DNA of 64,000 nt, taken from NCBI GenBank assembly GCA_940671915.1, contig CALNVZ010003434.1, positions 12,640,929 through 12,704,928 on the forward strand. The letters run 5' to 3'. The stretch is from Paracentrotus lividus. Its lineage: Eukaryota > Echinodermata > Echinoidea > Camarodonta > Echinidae. The translations under genes and the position numbers were made by a program. The notes beneath the pieces are model-generated. The model searched no databases. It was not told where the DNA came from and was given only the letters and a program-made list of their open reading frames with translations. Below are positions 56,201 through 64,000 of the stretch, one piece after another. How positions within the stretch are numbered: position 1 is the first letter of the stretch; every line of letters starts with the position of its first letter.

Positions 56201-56336
56201 TAAGCATGTCTTCTTTCTTCTTCTGCATCTCTTTCTCAGCCAGCTCTTTCTGTTCCAAGTATAAGATTCTTTCCTCCTCTGTCATCTTGGCCAGCTTGCC
56301 CTTCTTCGCAGACTTTCCTTTCTTCTTGGGTGCCAT
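50189..56336 (-). CDS. CCDC65: Dynein regulatory complex subunit 2 (CCDC65), complete, 8 coding exons
   Basis: CCDC65/DRC2 is a coiled-coil subunit of the nexin-dynein regulatory complex, which links neighbouring doublet microtubules and tunes inner-arm dynein in motile cilia and flagella. Eight exons with GT-AG junctions and consistent phases give 1,503 nt: 500 residues plus TAG; human CCDC65 is 484. The N terminus is lysine-rich ([17 protein letters not shown]) and followed by [20 protein letters not shown]. Conserved blocks run in the expected order: [104 protein letters not shown] and the C-terminal [10 protein letters not shown]. Most of the chain is heptad-like and charged. The start is the only ATG of the lysine-rich exon. 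No RFX X-box was seen just upstream. Confidence 0.95.
51209..51330 (-). mobile_element. LINE 3' tail fragment
   Basis: On the minus strand: ggctgccatgtttgatcgc, aataaaacc, then (aattc)n, the usual end of a CR1/L2-like element. Only the tail is present. Confidence 0.4.
51486..51703 (-). CDS. CCDC65: CCDC65 exon 7 (residues 400-471)
   Basis: Contains [20 protein letters not shown] and [20 protein letters not shown]; human has [20 protein letters not shown]. Acceptor gatcag, donor gtaagt, phase 2. Confidence 0.96.
52302..52454 (-). CDS. CCDC65: CCDC65 exon 6 (residues 349-399)
   Basis: Starts [20 protein letters not shown] and continues [20 protein letters not shown]; human has [20 protein letters not shown]. 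Acceptor ttctag, donor gtatgc. Confidence 0.95.
52835..53053 (-). CDS. CCDC65: CCDC65 exon 5 (residues 276-348)
   Basis: Starts [20 protein letters not shown]; contains [20 protein letters not shown]. Acceptor ttgcag, donor gtgagg. Confidence 0.95.
53607..53804 (-). CDS. CCDC65: CCDC65 exon 4 (residues 210-275)
   Basis: Starts [20 protein letters not shown] and ends [13 protein letters not shown]; human has [20 protein letters not shown]. Acceptor gacag, donor gtaagt. Confidence 0.96.
53955..54418 (+). mobile_element. LINE 3' end remnant with AAATG tail
   Basis: Broken reading [13 protein letters not shown] then [16 protein letters not shown], the usual last residues of a LINE ORF2; about 300 bp 3' UTR follows, ending (aaatg)n. 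In CCDC65 intron 3. Confidence 0.55.
54794..55017 (-). CDS. CCDC65: CCDC65 exon 3 (residues 135-209)
   Basis: Encodes [39 protein letters not shown] and [20 protein letters not shown], a continuous coiled coil. Acceptor atacag, donor gtaagg. Confidence 0.95.
55410..55662 (-). CDS. CCDC65: CCDC65 exon 2 (residues 51-134)
   Basis: Starts [17 protein letters not shown]; contains [20 protein letters not shown] and [20 protein letters not shown]. Acceptor catag, donor gtaagt, ends in phase 1. Confidence 0.96.
56187..56336 (-). CDS. CCDC65: CCDC65 exon 1 (residues 1-50)
   Basis: ATG at 56336-56334; ends [10 protein letters not shown] before gtaatc. Human starts MPKKEKKAK and has the same KERLLSQFLK end. 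Confidence 0.93.
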
Positions 56337-57862
56337 CTTAAATCAGATCAATGTCTAAACAAAAACAAACAAGAACACAAAAGCAAGAGAGAATAATTAA
56401 AACACAAATAATTTTAAGTTCCAAGGAGATAGGTGCACATTTAAGAACAGACTTGGCAGATGACTAGAAGAGCAAAAAAAAAATGGTCACAGAATTGCTG
56501 TTCCTTTGTTGTTAAACGAGTCAAAATCCCGGTGTAGGCCTAGATCTATACTAGTCTAGTTCGCAACACGCATATGCGCATCATCAGCAGCAACTGGCCC
56601 TACATCGCTAGTGTTTTAAAGGCTATCTGACAAGACTCTAAGAAAAACTGTTACTTGGAAAAAGACAGGAAATTACAAAAATTCTAAGTTCAACAAGTGC
56701 AAACATTTTTAGGAAGAGTTGGATTCAAGACAAGATCTAACTCGAAAAACTGTTACATTTGCAGAGGGTTTTTTTTTTTTTGGTAGGGGGTCTAAATGCC
56801 AATTCAATTGCAATGCCAATGCCATAGCATAAGTTAAATATAAATCATATTTTTGCTACTTTTTTTTTTTTTACCAATTCTCAATTGTAATCTGACCATT
56901 GTGAAAATTGAGCTACAAAAAAATTTGAGTGGTTTCATATATGATGGGGAGACCATAGTTCGTGCAAATTAAAAAAATTATAGAAAATGTAGGTACGTGA
57001 CAATCTGACCATTCTGACCGTAGCTCCGTGCACCCCGGACCGAATCGCGCATTGACCGACCGCTCTGTTGCGCGAGTCATCATTTCGCCTGTATAAATCG
57101 TATTTCGGAGTACCCATAATGCACATGCGCTGATAATGTAGTTCACATGTTCCTCTTTATCATCGTCGTCAAATTTTTTCGATCCGATACGGAGAAGTGA
57201 AAACAAAAAACTTTCAAAGTTTTGGCTGTCAAAGTCATTCGATCCGTTTCCAGAAAGGTTGTATGTTTAGTTTCAAACTTGTATGAAATGATTATTTATA
57301 TATTTGTCTATATCTGTGGTGAATTTGAAGTGAATGTGATGATCCGCACAATATTTTTTAGCGGTCGCAAATTTTTTTGTCAACGGCAAATATTTTCAAA
57401 ATGGCCGAATTTCGCACTGGCGAACGATTTATGTCACATTTTGTCAGATAATCACTGCCTCTAGAACTATCATTTGGCACCAAAACATACTAAAAATGAT
57501 ATTTTAGAATGTCTACTATTGATATTTGACAAGATTTGTGAAAAATATAATTACAGACAACGATGATTAAAGGATTTTTATGTGTGCTATTTCTGTTGAA
57601 AATAAATACATCCGCGATCCAGATGTCAGGTGATCAAATCTGAGGTCACGTGATCGAATTTCGGGAACATGATTGGTCGATCCAATGTTATCAAACACAA
57701 GCTACTGTTTGATTTTGATATGTTTGACTTAATGTTCATGTTTTGTGTTTTAATGGCTTATATTTTGCTTTTTTATGATTTATTTTTCTCTTGATAAGTC
57801 TTTTAGTTTATAAGCTTATGAATATCTGATTCACGGCAAATATTGACTTTTTTGTGACACCT

Positions 57863-57893
<31 letters not shown>

Positions 57894-60239
57894 ACCTTTC
57901 AAATTCATGGTTAATATGGTTACAAAAGGTTTTTTAAGTGGTCTCGTGGGCATACATGACATGTATTTATATATATATTTTTTAAATTTGGGTTATATTT
58001 AGGACTTATATGTTTAGCGCAGTGGCGGAAACTGCCCCAACCCCACCTCCCCCCCCAACCCCACCATAAATGTACAAAAGCCTGCTTTTAATTATATATT
58101 TGTTGTTTTATTTTCTTTTTATTAGGTTGCTATAAGTAAAAACAGTTGCAAATGTTCTATTATAGTAAGGCTTTCCTTACTGAAAGTTTCATTAAAATCC
58201 ATTGAGTAATAAAAAAGTATGGCACTTTTAGTCCAAAATTTCCCGAAAAGGTCACGCCTTTTTCTTTGTTTGTATGTTAAAACAATACCAAATTTAGCTC
58301 GGTAATTAAATCTTTAAAATTCATAACTTTGTTAATAATTAACCTATAACAAGATATTTATATCATGCAATGCTTGTTTTGAGCTCTTTCCAATGGTACT
58401 AAAATTAGGCCAAAATATTGAATTTGAATTTTTTTGTCACATACCTAGAAAATGCGACATTCAATCAACAATTTTTCATATTTTACACAAAATCAACGAA
58501 AACTATGAATCCCAAATAAACGGCAAAATTCTAAACTCCGAATCGCAGAACAAAAAGTGAAGTAGATCTAGGTCTAGGTCAAAGGGTTTCGATGATATCG
58601 CGATTTCAAAATTCTATGTCGATCGAACGATCACGCATTCTGCTAAAAAAGTCAACAAAATAGTGTAGGTCTAGGTCTAACCTTAATTCCTGCACGGGCG
58701 TTTGGCAAAGATTTATCAAGAAATTAATTCCATCACTCTTATGTCAGAAGTAATGAAAGAGAATTAGAATCTACAGTAGATCTAGATCTAACTGTTAAAT
58801 GTATGTAACTTGTTAAATGTTAAGTCAAAATTTCATAGAATTAGATGATATAATAATATCATCTCACAATTTTGATGATAATAAATCGAAAAATGATGAT
58901 TTCCAGACCCTTGTCGGGAACATCAGATTTTTCGGAACGGACACGCAATTTTCCGATGTTTGGTCAATAATTTCATTTTCACTAACGTTAGAGTCTAACG
59001 TTAACTGTTAACTTTTAACTTTGTTAGATCTAACGTTAGACCCTAGAATGATTCTTAAGCAATTTGGGATCCCTCTTTCTGATGGTGCTAACAGATTGTC
59101 AAAATATTAATTACTTTTTGAGTTATCTGGCGTATGTGAATTACGGTCACGCGCGAATTATGGTCACACCACCATACACTCGGCCTCACTCAGGACGTTG
59201 CCACTTCATGACTTGTGTGTGGCAGCATCCCGCCGGGCGGCCGGGGCTGCGCGAGTGATTCGACACGACTCCGTAGTGACTGAGCTGACTGAGCTGAGTG
59301 TGAGTGCGGTCGAGCATTATATAAGCCTAATTTCCCATGTTAGCATATTATTTTGATATCAATTTTTCGGTCTACAAATACTCACAACAATGCGGAAATC
59401 AGTAAGAATATTTGGAAAGTGATCCAATGATGAACTATTGAATTGTTAGAGATTAAACAACAGCTTTTCGGTGGAGTCCCTGCGTCAGCATAGCAACTAT
59501 TTTGTTTACGCCAATATCGGTACAATTATGATACTAGTATCGCAATCGGCCCTGCAAGTGTCACTTTGCCAATTTGAAATCAGGATCTAAAATTCATTTT
59601 TATTTTTCAATTACTTTTTATAAAAAAATTAAATATTCTTAAATTTAATTGAATTACTTTTTAAATAAATCATATACAAAAATGTAATGATATTTAATGT
59701 TGAGTCTACGTTTTATTTGCGGTAAAGTTAATTATAATGTTCTTAGATAAAAATTGGCCACATATATTACAACTAAAAAACTAGTTTATTATTTCAGTGT
59801 ATTTGCACGAAATCTGTATTGTATTCTGCCCACATATGTATTTTGTGGCATCAGTTAAAGGTCACTTTGTATAATAAAGAGGTAAAATAAATTCTTGTTT
59901 GTTTATGATTTAGCTAGAAAAATATTGAATGATATATTATGTAATTAAATTGTAGATATTCTTGTGTTTTATTAGAAATTGTTTGCATTTGTGTGGTCGC
60001 GAGCGTGAAGTTAAATGTACACGTGGGACTAAGGCTGGAGAATCTATGCCCAGAATCAAGTTCGGTGATTCTCTATAGGGTACCCGACTCTCCACGCCGT
60101 CAGGCCACACCTTTTTTTTTCCAACTTTGTTAGGGTTTATAGTTTATTATGGCCTATACTACCCCTTTACTCTATCTCTTCTCGTAATCTAATTCCAGCA
60201 CTCAACTGGTGTCACTTCACTTTCAGTTTCAAGAACAAA
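56337..60239. other. Intergenic region upstream of CCDC65, no gene seen
   Basis: CCDC65 promoter should lie in 56337-57250. A poly-T run is at 57870-57892. 58960-59045 repeats taacgtta words. 59130-59330 is GC-rich. Confidence 0.55.
59318..59325 (+). promoter_or_regulatory. Candidate TATA box
   Basis: TATATAAG immediately downstream of about 180 bp of CpG-rich DNA. It could serve a 5' non-coding exon of the ASPDH-like gene. No transcript evidence. Confidence 0.25.
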
Positions 60240-60710
60240 ACCACGTAGAAATTTTTACTCCGGCATAATTATAAATTTAATAATTTATGCACGACGCTTG
60301 AATGATCACGTTTAGCATATGAAATACACTACCATTCACGGAAAAAAGTCTACCATTCCGCTTTTACAGAAATAGAGAACAATGCATTTTGATTATTGGG
60401 CGCTCTGATTAGCTACTGGTAGCTATCGCGAGGAGCTCCGCCTCCCAGTTGCGATGACTGAAGTGCGTTGACCGTAACTGAACAACGCGATTCAGCTGTT
60501 CCCGATAAAGACCGCTTTGTCGTGCGCGCTGTCAATCAAGCAAATTGGACCCATTTCGCAAGAAAAACTGCAAGACGCGACTTCAAAAACGGTTGGGCGT
60601 AGACCCACTCTTCCAATATTTTTTAGAATAAAGAAGAGAAATATAAAAAAGGAACTTCAACGAATCCACTGTCGGACGTACGCCCAATATTTCAAAATGC
60701 ATAAAGACAT

Positions 60711-60936
60711 GAGGACTTACCAAAAAAATAAATGACAAATCTAAATTTTATCGTGACTATTGTTCATTGAAAGGCACAATGGTAGTGCATTTCATATGCT
60801 AATTCGTGATCATTCGAGCGTCATGCATAAATTACTAAATTATGGAGGAACTTTTCTCCGTGCCATTGTGCCTTCCAATGAACAACAATAATCACAATAA
60901 AATTTAGATTCGTCATTTATTTTTTGGTAAGTCCTC
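60711..60936. mobile_element. 226-bp foldback MITE nested in left arm
   Basis: gaggacttaccaaaaaa at the left and ttttttggtaagtcctc at the right. Absent from the matching place in the right arm near 62075, giving an empty site. Confidence 0.75.
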
Positions 60937-61126
60937 AGCTCATTTCTTTATCTGTTTAGGCCCTAACTGTTAGATCGGCTTATGCTAAAGTGTAGCGTTG
61001 TGGCGCGGCGCGGCGCGTTGAAAAGTGGAAATAATCGACGAAAAAAAATAAGGTATCTTTAAAGCAGAAGCGTCCTAAAAAAGGAAACGATTCAGAATGT
61101 ATGCACGTATGTGTGGTGGTGGCGTG

Positions 61127-61160
61127 GTGTGTGTGGTGTGTGTGTGTGTGTGTGTGTGTG
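61127..61160. repeat. GT microsatellite
   Basis: About 17 GT units with interruptions. Confidence 0.85.
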
Positions 61161-61448
61161 TACTGCATGTTGTATGTTTGGGAATTCGTGAAACAAATTA
61201 GCACATATATTCATTGGCAATTGGCTCATTCGGGGACAGGACTTGTTTGAGATCAAACTATATTCTCCTCCTCAAATTGGCAGCATAGAATTTTCTTTCT
61301 ATTTCTACATCATTTCAATTATTATGTTATCAAATTGGTCAATTGTCGATAATGTGTCAAATAGCTTAAAATAGCAATTAACGCGGAAATCGATATGTAT
61401 TGATAATGTTGCCAATTTAAGGATTCTATAAACAATTCCAATAATTTA

Positions 61449-61552
61449 CCTCACCTGGTACCTGGGTCTAGTGCAGCACAATATGGATGAATTTCTTGCA
61501 GAAAGAAATTAATGCATGGCTGGGACTCGAATCTGGGACCACACAAGTGTTG
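61449..61552 (-). mobile_element. SINE fragment
   Basis: On the minus strand: agattcgagtcccag (B-box) then ctgcactagacccaggtacc, the body of the local SINE family. Confidence 0.55.
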
Positions 61553-62370
61553 TAAATTACTAGCAAAATAATGGTAGAAAACTTTAGAATTTTCTTATTT
61601 TGACATATAGAGACGTGACCTTTCATAGGCTTTATATTGCCTTATACTTTCATGATAAATTTCATTGAAATTCGCAATTTAAAAAGTGAAGTTGACCAGA
61701 ACCAGAGTGGACCAGGACTAGCCCATCGCGATTCTGATTGCTCTGCCGATGTCGATAGCGCCGATAGCCGTAAAAGGATCGACCACGAACTTTTCATCGT
61801 TTTGGAACTATTAGTCACACAATTTTTGACACACACAAACCACACACCACACACAACATGCACACTAACCCCACAAAAGGGCTAAGCTAAAGATCTCGAG
61901 TCCGAAAAATGATAATCATTTCCAAAAATTTCGAAAAAAAAATCGATCCAGAATCTTTCCTTTTTTCCGTAGAACGCTTTATAGACACTTATTTTTTTTG
62001 TCGATTATTCCACTTTTCAACGCGCCGCGCCGCGCCACAACGCTACACTTTAGCATAAAGCCGTTAGATCTATACGTTTTCAAATGTTGGGCGAAGTCCG
62101 ACAGTGGATTCGTTGAAGTTCCTTTTTATATTTCTCTTCTTTATTCTAAAAAAATATTGAAAGAGTGGTTTTGCGGAAAACGTTTTGTGAAGTCGAGTCT
62201 TTGCAGTTTTCTTGTGAAATGGGTCCACTTTGGTTACGCACTTCAGTCATCGCAACCAGGAGGCGAGCCCGCGCGATAGTAATCAGAGCGCCCAACAATC
62301 AAAATGCATTGTTCTCTAGCTCTGTAAAAACGAACTTGTAGACTTTCTACGTGAAAACGGGCGCCTTTAA

Positions 62371-63135
62371 AAAAAAAAAAATCTTTGTTAGTTTAGCCTA
62401 GGGCCTACTACTGATCCTCGATCATACACCCTCTAAGGCTCAGACAGGCGGTAGGCCACCTATCAAGCTCAGCTGCTCAGTGAAGTCTATTCTAACCAAC
62501 AACCATAAGAACATCATAAGTAAGGAATCAAGCAACCCATTGTGCCCTGGTAGGTGAGTGCCCTCTCTATAATGGCAATCCGAGACGGTTCCTCTCTCAG
62601 TGGCCTCGACAGTGGAAAGATCACTACTCGACATCAAACTCCCAGGCTGATTGCTTCCCAAAGTCTCTCGCCTTCTTGGTACCTGTTTCCATGCATGCAC
62701 TTCCCTTTCCGACTTTCCCGACCTGGTCAATTTCAATAACGTCTTCCCTCAGTTATCTAACCTGACCTACAAAGTTAAAACGTACTAATGTCATCACATA
62801 TATAGTCCTGCTGTCATATGTACTACCCTCGTCACTACCTGTAATTATATACTCCTGCGAAAGCTGCAGTTCTCCAAACTGGAGGAAGCCAAATGAAGAA
62901 GAATTAGAAGAAGACATGGAAGCGTCTTTATTTATGATATGCAGATGGTCCAAGATGTTCATTCAGAGGACCTGCATTTCTGGACTGAACATTACTGGCG
63001 TAGAGCAGGATATGTTACTGGGGGGATGATGAATAGATGATCGCCCCTAACCTAACAAAAGAAATAATACATGTCTACACCCGTGGTGAATTCAGATGTT
63101 GATAAGTTTTTCTTTTGCCACTCCCCCCCCCCCCC
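62371..63135. other. Intergenic, no gene recognised
   Basis: Two short minus-strand ORFs (62440-62736, 62753-62962) have no recognisable domain. Confidence 0.5.
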
Positions 63136-63477
63136 TAGTGGTCTCACCACTGGACTGTCAATGCAAAGACCGTGGGTTCGATTCCCGCACCGACACTTAT
63201 GTCCCTTGAGGAAGGCATTTTATCTACATGCTTGACCCCACCCGAGGTGATAAAAATGGGTACCCGGTAGGATTGCGAATGCTATGTGGTTCGCTTTATC
63301 ATGTGTGCGCCTAACAGGCGACTGGCTGGAATGCTCCCCAGGTAGTGGAGATTGTGCACTGTAAAGTGTGGGATCGAAAAATGAATCCAATGACTAAGGT
63401 TATAATAAACTGTAAGCGCTTTGGTCTTAACAGGTAAAGCGCTTTATAAGAAACTGGTAGTATTATTATTATTATTT
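63136..63477 (+). mobile_element. tRNA-derived SINE with ATT tail
   Basis: Head tagtggtctcaccactggac with B-box gggttcgattcccgc, body ctacatgcttgacccc and gggtaccc, tail gcgctttataag plus (TAT)n. Ends about 50 bp before the ASPDH-like exon. Confidence 0.75.
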
Positions 63478-63524
63478 GGATTCATCCCTTTCATGAAATT
63501 CTTTTTCTGTTTTCTACTATTCAG

Positions 63525-63626
63525 GGTTGGTTGTCCAGCAGATTGAAAGCGTTGAGCTGAAATTCAGATTTTGGGCTGCCATGGCAACTAAGAGAAGAAT
63601 CGGAATCGTTGGATTTGGGAAGATAG
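63525..63626 (+). CDS. ASPDH: First coding exon of a Rossmann-fold protein, probably aspartate dehydrogenase domain-containing
   Basis: A splice acceptor (tctactattcag) ends at 63524, followed by about 56 nt of 5' UTR. The ATG at 63581 sits in gctgccATGG, a good Kozak context. The exon encodes MATKRRIGIVGFGKI plus one base, then gtagac at 63627. GFGKIG is the GxGxxG dinucleotide-binding turn at the extreme N terminus, as in ASPDH (human has GVVGYGRLG), an enzyme family that makes iminosuccinate from aspartate with NAD(P). Only 15 residues are visible, so another short-N-terminus NAD(P)-dependent oxidoreductase remains possible. Confidence 0.5.
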
Positions 63627-64000
63627 GTAGACCCTAAATGTCCTTTTTAAAAATTTTTTAATTTTTTACTAAGACATTTAAGACAGTGTAGAAAATTTGC
63701 ATGACATGTTTCTTCTCTCTAATAAAAAGAGACAGAGCACAATTAAGGTAAAAAATCTAAGAACTTTTTTTTTTTCTACCAGTCCTTGTAACAATTTGAA
63801 GAGATGAGATTAAAAAAAAACAACAATAACTTAAATAACCTACAAAGAAACATCACCTTCTGGTCATCAATAGAATTTGGCATGTCAATTTTAATTTTTA
63901 AAGTATGCATGTAGACCTACATGTATATGAAAAATTAAAATGCCTCACTTTGTCTTAGTACTTATATTTTTCAGTGATATCCATTTGAACTTTTCTATTT

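Larger units (their letters stand above)
60240..62370. mobile_element. 2.1-kb element with long inverted repeats
   Basis: 60370-60690 and 62080-62340 are inverted copies (cactgtcggac, gcgatgactgaagtgcgt, aatgcattttgatt shared), as are 60970-61060 and 61985-62065 (gcgcggcgcggcgcgttgaa with complement). Centre (61080-61985) is single-copy with a GT tract and a SINE fragment. Confidence 0.7.

Overview
This is animal nuclear DNA: AT-rich, intron-dense and full of repeats. The window suggests a marine invertebrate deuterostome, most likely an echinoderm such as a sea urchin. That is an inference from the repeat landscape (tRNA-headed SINEs with ATT tails, many TTAA-flanked inverted-repeat elements, a Tsp/pearl-like tandem element) and from the proteins, which resemble vertebrate orthologues. 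No prokaryotic feature is present.

Three protein-coding genes can be supported. (1) 4367-46492, minus strand: the first 34 coding exons of phosphatidylinositol 4-kinase III alpha (PI4KA). The exon lengths sum to 5,610 nt (1,870 codons) with consistent splice phases throughout. The C-terminal kinase exons lie beyond the left edge. (2) 50189-56336, minus strand: a complete eight-exon CCDC65/DRC2 gene (500 codons plus stop), a coiled-coil subunit of the ciliary nexin-dynein regulatory complex. (3) 63581-63626, plus strand: the first coding exon of a Rossmann-fold NAD(P)-binding protein, probably aspartate dehydrogenase domain-containing protein (ASPDH), cut off by the right edge. CCDC65 and PI4KA lie head to tail about 3.7 kb apart. 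ASPDH is divergent from CCDC65 across about 7.2 kb of repeat-rich DNA. Nothing suggests the three work in one pathway.

Layout: 1-4366 is intron and repeats. 4367-46492 is PI4KA, with introns full of MITEs, SINEs, LINE tails and a 7-copy tandem element (29.7-30.8 kb). 46.5-50.2 kb is intergenic. 50.2-56.3 kb is CCDC65. 56.4-63.1 kb is intergenic and holds a 2-kb inverted-repeat element. 63.1-64 kb holds a SINE and the ASPDH start.

The most unusual observation is that at least four PI4KA exons (2, 18, 29 and 34) have one edge, splice site included, locally copied in tandem into the neighbouring intron: about 8 copies for exon 2, 5 for exon 29, 3 for exon 18 and 2 for exon 34. The exon 2 array also contains a 134-base poly-C run and many indels. 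Part of it may be an assembly artefact, but the pattern over four separated exons deserves checking.
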